A program made the translations under genes and the position numbers. From the NCBI RefSeq assembly GCF_010669125.1, contig NZ_CP048630.1:682001-746000 (forward strand): a DNA stretch of 64,000 nt, given 5' to 3'. Below the pieces are notes generated by a model, which was not told the origin of the DNA, did not search any database, and worked only from the letters and a program-made list of their open reading frames with translations. Below are positions 56,512-64,000 of this stretch, piece by piece (the stretch's first letter is position 1; the number at the start of each line of letters is the position of its first letter). The stretch is from Ancylobacter pratisalsi. Lineage in GTDB: Bacteria > Pseudomonadota > Alphaproteobacteria > Rhizobiales > Xanthobacteraceae.

Positions 56512-57270
56512 TTGCTGCGTATCGAGAATATCGGCAAGACCTACCCTTCCGGCGCCCAGGCGCTGGCCCATCTGACGCTGAACGTGCGGCCGGCCGAGAT
56601 CCTCGCCGTGGTCGGCGGCTCGGGCTGCGGCAAGAGCACGCTGCTGCGCCTGATCGCCGGCCTCGACCGGCCGAGCACCGGCCGCATCGACCTCGATGGC
56701 GAGACCATTACCGCGCCACACCCGGCGATCGGCATCGTGTTCCAGGAGCCGCGCCTGCTCGCCTGGCTTAGCGTCGCGGAGAATATCGGCTTCGGCATCG
56801 CCCATGTGCCGCGCGCCGAGCGCGCCAAGCGCATCGAGGCGGCACTCCAGCGCATCGGCCTTGCCGGGCACGGCGACCGCTGGCCGCGCGAACTCTCCGG
56901 CGGCCAGGCGCAGCGTGTTGCGCTGGCCCGCGCGCTGGTCGCCCGGCCGCGTGTGCTGCTGCTGGACGAGCCGTTCTCCGCGCTCGACGCCTTCACCCGC
57001 GCCGATCTTCAGGACCACCTGCTCTCCTTGTGGGAAGACACCCGCCCGACGCTGGTTCTCGTCACCCACGACATCGACGAGGCCCTGTTGCTCGCGGATC
57101 GCATCGTCGTCATGCAGCCTCACCCCGGTCGCATCGGCGCGCTCCTCGATGTCACGCGGGAGCGTCCGCGCGAGCCCGGCGCGCCTGACGTCGAAACCCT
57201 CAAACGCCAGATACTGAACGTCCTCGGTCCCATCCGCCGCCAAGCGGCGGTGCCAGCCGCCGCAGAATAG
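56512..57270 (+). CDS. ssuB: Aliphatic sulfonate ABC transporter ATPase (second system)
   Basis: 252 residues with Walker [10 protein letters not shown], Walker [14 protein letters not shown], signature LSGGQAQR and switch histidine [11 protein letters not shown] start at 56512, three bases after the permease stop. The C-terminus ends in an alanine-rich tail. Confidence 0.9.
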   Translation: MLRIENIGKTYPSGAQALAHLTLNVRPAEILAVVGGSGCGKSTLLRLIAGLDRPSTGRIDLDGETITAPHPAIGIVFQEPRLLAWLSVAENIGFGIAHVPRAERAKRIEAALQRIGLAGHGDRWPRELSGGQAQRVALARALVARPRVLLLDEPFSALDAFTRADLQDHLLSLWEDTRPTLVLVTHDIDEALLLADRIVVMQPHPGRIGALLDVTRERPREPGAPDVETLKRQILNVLGPIRRQAAVPAAAE

Positions 57271-57278
57271 GAAAACCC

Positions 57279-58457
57279 ATGTCTCACCCTGGCTCCTCAA
57301 ACGACGGACTGAATGTCCTGTGGTTCCTGCCCACCCATGGTGACGGGCGCTATCTCGGCACCGGGATTGGTGCGCGCGAGGTCGATATCGATTATCTGCG
57401 CCAGGTCGCGCAGGCGGCCGACCGGCTGGGCTATTACGGCGTGCTGATCCCGACAGGTAAGAGCTGCGAGGATAGCTGGCTTGTCGCCTCGGCCCTCGCC
57501 CCGGCCACCAAGCGGCTGCGCTACCTCGTGGCGGTGCGCCCGGGCCTTGCTTCGCCGACGCTTTATGCCCGCATGACCGCGACGCTCGACCGCATCTCGG
57601 ACGGACGCCTGCTCATCAACATCGTCACCGGCGGCGACCCGGTGGAGAATGCCGGCGACGGCATCTTCCTCAATCATGACGAGCGCTACGCGGTCACCGA
57701 CGAGTTTCTGCAGGTCTACCGCCGCCTGCTGGCCGGCGAGCACGTCACCTATTTCGGCAAGCACATCAAGGTCGAAGACGCCCATCTGCTGTTCCCGCCG
57801 CAACAAGCGAACGGCCCGGCGCTTTATTTCGGCGGCTCCTCGGAAGCGGCGAACAAGGTCGCGGCCGAGCATGTCGACAAGTACCTGACCTGGGGCGAAC
57901 CCCCGGCGGCCGTAGAGGCGAAGATCAAGCAGGTGCGGGCGCTCGCCGAAGCCGAGGGCCGCAAGGTGAGCTTCGGCATTCGTCTGCACGTTATCGCTCG
58001 CGAGACCGACGCCAAGGCGTGGGACGCAGCGGAAGACCTCATTCGCCACCTCGACGATGACACCATCGCCGCGGCACAGAAAGTGTTCTCCCGTCTCGAT
58101 TCGGTTGGCCAGGCGCGGATGAGCGCCCTGCACGGCGGTCGTCGGGACCAGCTTGAGGTCAGTCCCAATCTGTGGGCCGGCGTTGGACTGGTGCGCGGCG
58201 GTGCCGGCACGGCCCTCGTCGGTTCCGGCGAGACGGTCGCCCAGCGCATCCGGGAATATGCCGATCTCGGGATCGACAGCTTCATCTTCTCCGGCTACCC
58301 GCATCTGGAGGAAGCCTACCGCGTGGCCGAGCTGGTGCTGCCGCGCCTCAAGCTCAATCACTCTATCGCGCAGGCAAGCGGCAAGGTGAACACCGGCCCC
58401 TTCGGCGAGACCATCGCCAATGACTACCGTCCCCCGGTGCGCGCGGCACAGTCGTGA
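57279..58457 (+). CDS. ssuD: FMNH2-dependent alkanesulfonate monooxygenase
   Basis: Cleaves alkanesulfonates to aldehyde and sulfite using reduced FMN and oxygen. 392 residues, the canonical SsuD of the window. His20 in PTHGDGR, Cys63 in GKSCEDSW and the Arg-His pair in FGIRLHVIA are the known active-site residues. Its reductase is probably ssuE on the other side of the divergent promoter. The stop overlaps the next gene start (GTGA). Confidence 0.95.
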   Translation: MSHPGSSNDGLNVLWFLPTHGDGRYLGTGIGAREVDIDYLRQVAQAADRLGYYGVLIPTGKSCEDSWLVASALAPATKRLRYLVAVRPGLASPTLYARMTATLDRISDGRLLINIVTGGDPVENAGDGIFLNHDERYAVTDEFLQVYRRLLAGEHVTYFGKHIKVEDAHLLFPPQQANGPALYFGGSSEAANKVAAEHVDKYLTWGEPPAAVEAKIKQVRALAEAEGRKVSFGIRLHVIARETDAKAWDAAEDLIRHLDDDTIAAAQKVFSRLDSVGQARMSALHGGRRDQLEVSPNLWAGVGLVRGGAGTALVGSGETVAQRIREYADLGIDSFIFSGYPHLEEAYRVAELVLPRLKLNHSIAQASGKVNTGPFGETIANDYRPPVRAAQS

Positions 58458-59881
58458 ACGTGCCTCTGGAGGACAGGGAGGACAGGGTGATCGACACCCG
58501 CGTGGCCATTATCGGCGGCGGCTTCTCCGGTGCTGCCGTCGCATGGCACCTGCTTCAGCAGCAGCGGGAACTCGACCTCGTCATCCTCGAGCCGCGGGCG
58601 GAACTCGGCCGCGGCCTCGCCTACAGCGCCGCCGACCCGCAGCACCGCATCAACGTGCCGGCAACGCGCATGTCGCTGATCCCGGATACACCGGATCACT
58701 TCAACGACTGGCTGGAGACTTCCGGGGCGATCGACGGCGATCCCGCTGCCCGGCATGAGGGGCGCAGCTTTCCCTCCCGCGCGGTGTTCGGGCTGTATAT
58801 GTCACAGACGCTGGCGGCCTTTACCCCGCGCCTCCACCATATCCGGGGGCGGGCAGAGGACATCGCCTCGGTTGGCGAGCGCTATCACATCGCGGCCACC
58901 GATGGCACGCTGATCCGGGCGGATATCGTGGTGCTGGCGGTGGCCCATGCCGCGCCTTCTGCCCCGACCTCCGTCGAAGCGGCGCTGGACGGCCATCCCC
59001 GCTATGTCAGCGATCCCTGGCAGTCCGGCGCCTTTGATGCCATCCGGCCAACCGACCGCGTGCTGATCATCGGCACCGGACTCACCATGGCGGACATCGT
59101 GGCGAGCCTCGAGGCACGCGGCCATACAGGCGAGATCCTCGCCATTTCCCGGCGCGGCCTGCGCTCGCGAGGCCACCCCGCCGCGCAGCACGATCCCGCC
59201 GGCGATTTCCTCACGCCGCCCATCCGCACCGCCGGCGATCTGGTGCGCCGTATCCGTGTCGCGGTGGCCGAAGCGGCGCACCAGGGCAAGAGCTGGCACT
59301 GCGTGCTCGACCAGGTGCGCCTCCAGGGTAGTGCGATCTGGCAGGGCCTGCCACTGACCGAGCGGGCCCGATTGCTGCGCCACCTGCGCCCGTTCTGGGA
59401 CGTTCACCGCTTCCGCATCGCCCCGCAGATCGAGGACGCGCTCGACCGCCGGATCGCTGCCAGTACGCTCGCCGTTCGTGCCGCCTCGCTGAAGTCCGTC
59501 ACGCGGGAGGGGGACGTCATCCGTGTCGGGCTCCACACACGGCGCGACGGCACTCTAATGCAGGCAAGCTTCGACGCGGTCATCATCGCCACCGGGCCTG
59601 CCCATGGCTCGGTCTTCGCCGCCAACCCGGCGCTTGCGTCGTTGGAGGCACACGGGCTCGCACGTCCGGATCCGCTGCGGCTTGGCATTGACGTCAACAC
59701 TGAAGGCGAGGCTATCGATGCGCGCGGCAACGCGCAGCCCACGCTGCTGGTCGCCGGCCCGCTCGCGCGGGGCACGATCGGCGAGCTGATGGGATTGCCC
59801 GACGTGACCCATCATGCCATCCGCATCGCCGGGGCCGTCGATCGGGCTTTGGAAAGCCGAGAGTCGGAGCGGGCGGCGTAA
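58454..59881 (+). CDS. FAD/NAD(P)-binding protein of the COG4529 type
   Basis: 475-residue flavoprotein, family PF13454. The N-terminal FAD motif [17 protein letters not shown] is followed by an inserted region with [20 protein letters not shown] in part, and a second dinucleotide motif [16 protein letters not shown] near residue 210. Chemistry unknown. Translational coupling to ssuD (GTG overlapping TGA) suggests it works on desulfonation products or helps supply reduced flavin. No signal peptide. Confidence 0.85.
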   Translation: MNVPLEDREDRVIDTRVAIIGGGFSGAAVAWHLLQQQRELDLVILEPRAELGRGLAYSAADPQHRINVPATRMSLIPDTPDHFNDWLETSGAIDGDPAARHEGRSFPSRAVFGLYMSQTLAAFTPRLHHIRGRAEDIASVGERYHIAATDGTLIRADIVVLAVAHAAPSAPTSVEAALDGHPRYVSDPWQSGAFDAIRPTDRVLIIGTGLTMADIVASLEARGHTGEILAISRRGLRSRGHPAAQHDPAGDFLTPPIRTAGDLVRRIRVAVAEAAHQGKSWHCVLDQVRLQGSAIWQGLPLTERARLLRHLRPFWDVHRFRIAPQIEDALDRRIAASTLAVRAASLKSVTREGDVIRVGLHTRRDGTLMQASFDAVIIATGPAHGSVFAANPALASLEAHGLARPDPLRLGIDVNTEGEAIDARGNAQPTLLVAGPLARGTIGELMGLPDVTHHAIRIAGAVDRALESRESERAA

Positions 59882-59892
59882 CGCCCGCCAAA

Positions 59893-59950
59893 GAAATCTA
59901 CTAATTTAGTATATTTATTCTTGACCACTCTTGGCGCCTCTGCTCAGATA
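59893..59950 (+). promoter_or_regulatory. Promoter/operator of the tauABC transcript
   Basis: AATCTACTAATTTAGTATAT at 59895-59914 includes the inverted repeat TACTAA-T-TTAGTA. TTGACC (59921-59926) follows as -35, with TCAGAT 17 bases on. Composition and spacing match the thiosulfate operon promoter (51220-51165, minus strand). Confidence 0.55.
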
Positions 59951-60017
59951 CCTCACCGACGCTGGAGCACTGCCTCCGCAATGGCCGCCCGGCCGGCGTC
60001 GCGCAGGGGGGCGCATC

Positions 60018-60044
60018 ATGACTTGGACCTGTCGACGCCACTGA
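60018..60044 (+). CDS. Short leader ORF MTWTCRRH upstream of tauABC
   Basis: Eight-codon ORF with a purine-rich ribosome site AGGGGGG six bases upstream, ending in TGA about 90 bases before tauA. It carries one cysteine followed by Arg-Arg-His. Leader peptides upstream of sulfur genes in actinobacteria are known to contain similar RRH and Cys elements. GC-rich inverted sequences follow it. The role in sensing cysteine or sulfur supply is inference, and it is weaker evidence than the ORF at 29110. Confidence 0.45.
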   Translation: MTWTCRRH

Positions 60045-60132
60045 CCGCCCGCCGGAGCAGCCGGCTCTAGCCATCGCCACATCGCAATCGGCCGACACGC
60101 CGGCGCCGCATGAGCGCCGCGACGGCGCACTC

Positions 60133-61164
60133 ATGGAAATTCCAATGTCCAGCATCTCCCGCCGCGGCGTTCTCGCCGCCACTGCCGCGCTTGGTCTCTT
60201 GATCGCCGGCCAAGCCTTCGGTTCCCCCGCCGGCGCCGCCGAGTTCACCATCGCCTATCAGACCGGCGCCGACCCGGCCAAGGTTGCCCAGGCCGCCGGC
60301 ACCTATGAGGCCGCCACCAAGTCGACGATCAACTGGCGCAAGTTCGACTCCGGCGCCGACGTGATCGCCGCCATCGCCTCGGGCAGTGTGCAGATCGGCT
60401 ATGTCGGCTCCTCGCCGCTCGCCGCCGGCGCCAGCCGTGAAGTCCCGATCGAGACGATTTACGTCGCCGCTCTGCTCGGTGATGCCGAGGCGCTCGTCGT
60501 GCGCAACGGCTCTGGCATCGAGAAGCCGACGGACTTCAAAGGCAAGAAGGTCGCCGTCCCCTTCGTCTCCACCACCCATTATTCGCTGCTGGCGGCGTTC
60601 AAGCATTGGGGAGTCGATCCCAAGAGCGTCGAAATCCTCAATCTGCGCCCGCCGGAGATCGCCGCTGCCTTCACCCGCGGCGACATCGACGCCGCCTATG
60701 TCTGGGACCCCGCGCTCGGCAAGGTCAAGGAAACCGGCAAGGTCTTTACCTCCTCCGCCGAAGTCGCCAAATGGGGCGCGCCGACCTTCGACGCCTGGAT
60801 CGTGCGCAAGGACTTCGCCAAGGCGAACCCCGAGATCGTCGCCCAGTTCGTCAAGGTGACCGCCGATTCCTACGCCGATTTTGCCAAGAACGGCGCGACC
60901 TGGACGGCAGCCTCGCCGCAAGTCGCCGCCATCGCCAAGCTCACCGGTGCCAAGCCGGAGGAGATTCCCGAGCTGCTGAAGGGCAACAAATTCCCCCTCC
61001 TGGCCGACCAGCTTTCCGAGGCGCTGCTCGGCGGCGGCACGGTCGAGGCGGTCACCCAGACTGCCGCCTTCCTCAAGGAGCAGGGGCGCATCGACGCCGT
61101 GCTTAAGGATTACGGCCCCTATGTAAGCCGCGCCCCCGCCGAGCAGGCGGCCAAGCTAAACTGA
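60133..61164 (+). CDS. tauA: Taurine ABC transporter binding protein
   Basis: About 343 residues. Leader SSISRRGVLAATAALGLL with a cleavage region AGAAEF. TauA signatures are FTIAYQTGADPAKVAQA, FDSGADVIAAIASGSVQIG in part and YVGSSPLAAGASREVPIE in part. ATG 60145 with GGAA ahead is an alternative start. No tauD dioxygenase is next to the operon in this window, so taurine desulfonation would need another enzyme. Confidence 0.93.
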   Translation: MEIPMSSISRRGVLAATAALGLLIAGQAFGSPAGAAEFTIAYQTGADPAKVAQAAGTYEAATKSTINWRKFDSGADVIAAIASGSVQIGYVGSSPLAAGASREVPIETIYVAALLGDAEALVVRNGSGIEKPTDFKGKKVAVPFVSTTHYSLLAAFKHWGVDPKSVEILNLRPPEIAAAFTRGDIDAAYVWDPALGKVKETGKVFTSSAEVAKWGAPTFDAWIVRKDFAKANPEIVAQFVKVTADSYADFAKNGATWTAASPQVAAIAKLTGAKPEEIPELLKGNKFPLLADQLSEALLGGGTVEAVTQTAAFLKEQGRIDAVLKDYGPYVSRAPAEQAAKLN

Positions 61165-61221
61165 CGGACCTGATCGCGTTTCCCGAGCGTCGCGGAAGGT
61201 GAGACCCGCGACGAACTTGAA

Positions 61222-61268
61222 GGCCCGGCATTCGGCCCGTCTCGACGGGTCGGTGTCGGGCCCCTTTT
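61222..61268 (+). terminator. Intercistronic stem-loop after tauA
   Basis: GGCCCGGCA (61222-61230) pairs with TGTCGGGCC (61254-61262), extended inward by GGCCCGT with ACGGGTC, forming a long imperfect stem followed by CCTTTT. Partial termination before tauB would favour high receptor levels. Confidence 0.65.
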
Positions 61269-61296
61269 CTCACCGCTCCTCATGAGGCTGACGCTC

Positions 61297-62088
61297 ATGA
61301 CCGTCCCGATGAAACTGACGATATTCCGCCTCGGCATGCGCTTTCAGCTCCCGCGCGGCGGTGACGTCGAGGTGTTGCGCGACGTGAACCTCGACGTCCC
61401 CGCCGGTGAACTGGTGGTGCTGCTGGGCGCTTCCGGCTGCGGAAAGTCCACCCTGCTCAACGCGATAGCGGGCTTTACCCGGCAGACCGAGGGCGAGGTA
61501 TGGGTGGACAAGCGGCGCGTCACCGGCCCCGGCGCCGATCGCGGCGTCGTCCTTCAGACCGACGCGCTCTACCCCTGGCTGAACGCGCGCGAAAATGTCG
61601 CCTTCGGACTGCGTCTGCGCTCCATTGCACAAACCGAGCGGACCGCCCGCGCCGACGAAGCGCTCGCTCTGGTCGGCCTGGCCGGCAAGGGTGACCACGC
61701 GACCTGGCAGCTCTCCGGCGGACAGCGCCAGCGCGTGAGCCTTGCCCGCGCGCTCGTCGCCGATCCTGACATCCTGCTGATGGACGAACCCCTCGGCGCA
61801 CTCGACGCGCTGACCCGCGAGCAGATGCAGGATCTCGTGCTGGAGGTCTGGCAGCGCACCGGCAAGACCATCGTCTTTGTCACCCACAGCCTCGACGAGG
61901 CGCTGTATCTCGGCACGCGCCTTATCGTGCTGGCCGGGCCGCCTGGGCGGATCGTCCTCGACGAGCCCCTCCCCTTCGCCCGCCGCGCCCTCCGCGAGGG
62001 CGGCGGCGCGAAAATCAAGTCCGCGCTCGACTTCGCCGCCGCCCGCGAAAGGTTGCGCGGTGTGATCTTTGCTGGAGCCCAGCCATGA
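61297..62088 (+). CDS. tauB: Taurine ABC transporter ATPase
   Basis: ATPase with Walker A GASGCGKST, signature LSGGQRQR, Walker [14 protein letters not shown] and switch histidine VTHSLDEA. The RVTGPGADRGVVLQTDALYP region is typical of TauB. ATG 61297 has GAGG nine bases ahead; ATG 61282 would add five residues and has no ribosome site. The stop overlaps tauC. Confidence 0.92.
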   Translation: MTVPMKLTIFRLGMRFQLPRGGDVEVLRDVNLDVPAGELVVLLGASGCGKSTLLNAIAGFTRQTEGEVWVDKRRVTGPGADRGVVLQTDALYPWLNARENVAFGLRLRSIAQTERTARADEALALVGLAGKGDHATWQLSGGQRQRVSLARALVADPDILLMDEPLGALDALTREQMQDLVLEVWQRTGKTIVFVTHSLDEALYLGTRLIVLAGPPGRIVLDEPLPFARRALREGGGAKIKSALDFAAARERLRGVIFAGAQP

Positions 62089-62990
62089 GCCTTCATCCCG
62101 CTCCCTTCGTCAGTCCCGTCCCGGTAACGGAGCTCTCCCTGCCGTTCATCGTCCCGGCCGAAGGCGTGCCACGTGACGCGGACCAGACCGTTGACCGTCA
62201 GCGCACCAAAATCTCCCTCCCCGCGATCCCGGCGCGGGTCGCGATATCGCTGGGCACGATCGCCGGTTTCCTCGGCCTGTGGTGGCTTGTCACCGCGCTC
62301 CAGCTCGTCCCGGCGCTGTTCCTGCCCGCGCCCGGCGCGGTCGCCGAACGGCTTCTCCGCCTTGCGAACGAAGGCTTTGTCGATGCCACCCTGGCCCAGC
62401 ATCTGGGTGCGAGCCTTATGCGCGTCTTCGCGGCGCTGCTGGCGGCGCTCGTGCTCGGCGTGCCGGCGGGGTTCGCCATCGGGCTCAGCACGGTGGGGCG
62501 CGGCATCCTCGATCCGGTGGTCGAGTTCCTCCGCCCGATCCCGCCGCTCGCCTATCTGCCGCTGGTCATCATCTGGGCCGGCATCGGCGAAACAGCCAAG
62601 GTGCTGGTCATCGCCCTCGCCATGCTGCCGCCGATCATCATCGCCACCGCCTCGGGTGTGCGCGCGGTCGACCGCAACCGGGTGAATGTCGCGCGGGCGC
62701 TCGGCGCAACACCGGCGCAGGTGCTGCGTTTCGTGGTGCTCCCCTCGACACTGCCCGCCCTTCTCACCGGCACCCGCATCGCGCTGGGCGCGGGCTGGTC
62801 GACGCTGGTCGCTGCCGAACTTGTCGCCGCCACGCGCGGCGTCGGCTTCATGATCCAGTCAGCGGCGAACTTCCTCGCCACGGACGTGGTGCTCGCGGGC
62901 ATCATCGTCATTGCCGCTGTGGCGTTCGCCTTCGAATGTTCCGTGCGCCTCATCGAGCGCATATTCGTCGGATGGGCCGGCAGAGGCTAG
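62085..62990 (+). CDS. tauC: Taurine ABC transporter permease
   Basis: 301 residues with about six helices. Segments IPPLAYLPLVIIWAGIGETAK in part, NVARALGATPAQVLRFVVLPS in part and AATRGVGFMIQSAANFLATD in part are TauC-like. A long polar N-terminal stretch of about 50 residues precedes the first helix. The ATG overlaps the tauB TGA. The next gene is convergent. Confidence 0.92.
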   Translation: MSLHPAPFVSPVPVTELSLPFIVPAEGVPRDADQTVDRQRTKISLPAIPARVAISLGTIAGFLGLWWLVTALQLVPALFLPAPGAVAERLLRLANEGFVDATLAQHLGASLMRVFAALLAALVLGVPAGFAIGLSTVGRGILDPVVEFLRPIPPLAYLPLVIIWAGIGETAKVLVIALAMLPPIIIATASGVRAVDRNRVNVARALGATPAQVLRFVVLPSTLPALLTGTRIALGAGWSTLVAAELVAATRGVGFMIQSAANFLATDVVLAGIIVIAAVAFAFECSVRLIERIFVGWAGRG

Positions 62991-63059
62991 GCTGCCGACC
63001 ATTGCTCGACGTCTCCGTGTCCGGTGCCGCGCGGCCTTCCTGCGTGGCCGGCAGCCAGA

Positions 63060-64000
63060 TCAGAAGAACCCCTTGGCCGGCAGCCGCGTCCCGTTCGCCT
63101 CGAAGGCGCCAATCGCTGCCGCCTTGGTCACACCGGGATTGTGCGTCGCAAGAGTCCGGGCGTTCCGCCAGTGGCGATCGAGGTTCCTGGCGCGGCTGGC
63201 GGCGCTGGCGCCCGCGAGATCGAAGATGCGGCCCGCGCTGCGAATGGCGAGTTCGTCCACAATAAGCTTGGCCCTTGCCGCGGCAAGAGCGGCGTCATGG
63301 GCGAGGGCGGCGTCGTCGCGTCCGCTGTCGCGCGCCGCGCCGACGGCATCGAGCACCTCGGCGGCCGCGAGCACGGCAGCTTCGGCCGCGAAGGCGTCGG
63401 TCGACAGCTCGCCGAGCACCTGCTGCAACAGCGGATCGTCCGCCGGCCGCTCGGCGTTGGCGTAGTAGAACGTGCGGGTACGCCCCAGCAGCAGCCGCCT
63501 TGCATCGTTCACCACAGCGCGCGCGATGCCGGCGACGATGGCGGTCACGTAGAGCTGCGCCAGCGTGTTGGAATAGGCGTGGCCATAGCCCACCCCGTCG
63601 GCATCGAAGACGACCTCGGCGCCCTCGACCCGCACATGGCGGAAATGGCCGGTGCCGGAGGCGGTAAGGCGCTGGCCGACGCCGTCCCAGTCATTGACGA
63701 TCTCGATCCCCTCGCGCCGTACCGGGATGATCACTGACGCGAGCCGCTCGTCCGGCGTCGCCGCGCGCACCAGCACATAGTCGGCGTAGAGCGTGCCGGT
63801 GGTGTAGTATTTGGTGCCCTCCAACCGGAAGCCGTCGCCCTCCGGGGTGATGGTCGTCGCAGGCAGCACGCCGCCGGCCGACTTGGCGCCCAGTTCAATG
63901 TTGCCGAGGCCGAAGATGGCACCCCGCGCGATGGCGTCCTGCCAGACGCGGCCCTGGCCCTCCCGGGCCCGGCGCGCATAGAGCTCGTTCACGGTGAAAT
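63060..64000 (-). CDS. SfnB/DszC-like acyl-CoA dehydrogenase-fold oxidoreductase (5' end outside window)
   Basis: C-terminal three-quarters of a flavoprotein with the acyl-CoA dehydrogenase fold, as in the sulfur-acquisition oxidoreductases SfnB and DszC. Recognisable are FRLEGTKYYTTGTLYADYV in part (flavin-binding strand region), WDGVGQRLTASGTG and the C-terminal HNPGVTKAAAIGAFE. The frame is open through base 64000 on the minus strand, so the start lies beyond the edge. It would use reduced FMN to oxygenate an organosulfur compound. It is convergent with tauABC, 69 bases from the tauC stop. Confidence 0.82.
   Translation of the reverse strand, partial: FTVNELYARRAREGQGRVWQDAIARGAIFGLGNIELGAKSAGGVLPATTITPEGDGFRLEGTKYYTTGTLYADYVLVRAATPDERLASVIIPVRREGIEIVNDWDGVGQRLTASGTGHFRHVRVEGAEVVFDADGVGYGHAYSNTLAQLYVTAIVAGIARAVVNDARRLLLGRTRTFYYANAERPADDPLLQQVLGELSTDAFAAEAAVLAAAEVLDAVGAARDSGRDDAALAHDAALAAARAKLIVDELAIRSAGRIFDLAGASAASRARNLDRHWRNARTLATHNPGVTKAAAIGAFEANGTRLPAKGFF

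Noticed and set aside
59915..60130. Minus-strand open frame in the tau leader region
   Set aside because: Arginine/proline/alanine-rich, without ribosome site or domain, and antisense to a likely promoter and leader.

Overview
The window looks like chromosome of a GC-rich alphaproteobacterium, probably Hyphomicrobiales and possibly near Xanthobacteraceae. This is inferred from gene content (a DUF971 gene beside moaA, bluB with cobT and cobS, TRAP receptors of the TakP type, a TIGR02281 aspartic protease) and from codon use. No rRNA or other definitive taxonomic marker is present.

Bases 1-20480 read as ordinary core chromosome. They hold a phosphoglycolate phosphatase, tRNA-Val(CAC), an L,D-transpeptidase, DUF971 and moaA, two exporters, two tandem TRAP receptors without membrane subunits, a repeat-built secreted protein, mrp, a basic amino-acid ABC operon without its ATPase, a uracil-DNA glycosylase-like gene, a nuclease, the lower cobalamin pathway (cobT, bluB, cobS), a DUF1289 gene, an aspartic protease, a TauE/SafE exporter and dusA.

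At about 20.48 kb the 5' end of dusA faces a tyrosine recombinase. dusA is a known integration site. Everything from there to the right edge (more than 43 kb) is almost entirely sulfur acquisition: SsuD-like monooxygenases, a NitT/TauT ABC importer with an Rrf2 regulator, metNIQ, a cystine-type ABC importer, a tripartite tricarboxylate-type transporter, and a 12-kb one-directional cluster. That cluster carries two NtaA/DszA-type flavin monooxygenases, an Fbp-type ABC importer, a FAD dehydrogenase, a four-domain rhodanese, a degenerate SDR, serine acetyltransferase and a flavin reductase. Beyond it lie a thiosulfate importer with a periplasmic rhodanese, two complete ssu operons, tauABC and an SfnB/DszC-type oxidoreductase cut by the window edge. 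The reading is a sulfur-scavenging island: import many organosulfur compounds, release sulfite, sulfide or sulfane sulfur with reduced flavin, and feed cysteine synthesis through O-acetylserine. No second attachment site was found, so the island is open to the right and its mobility is inferred.

The most notable regulatory finds are in the island. A SAM-II-type riboswitch is followed by a ten-residue leader ORF, MTKMCCPCCV, with a perfect ribosome binding site ahead of a small-protein and metNIQ operon. A second short leader ORF, MTWTCRRH, precedes tauABC. An AT-rich element abutting the -35 box recurs upstream of several sulfur operons. Across the window, stem-loops repeatedly follow the binding-protein gene of ABC operons.
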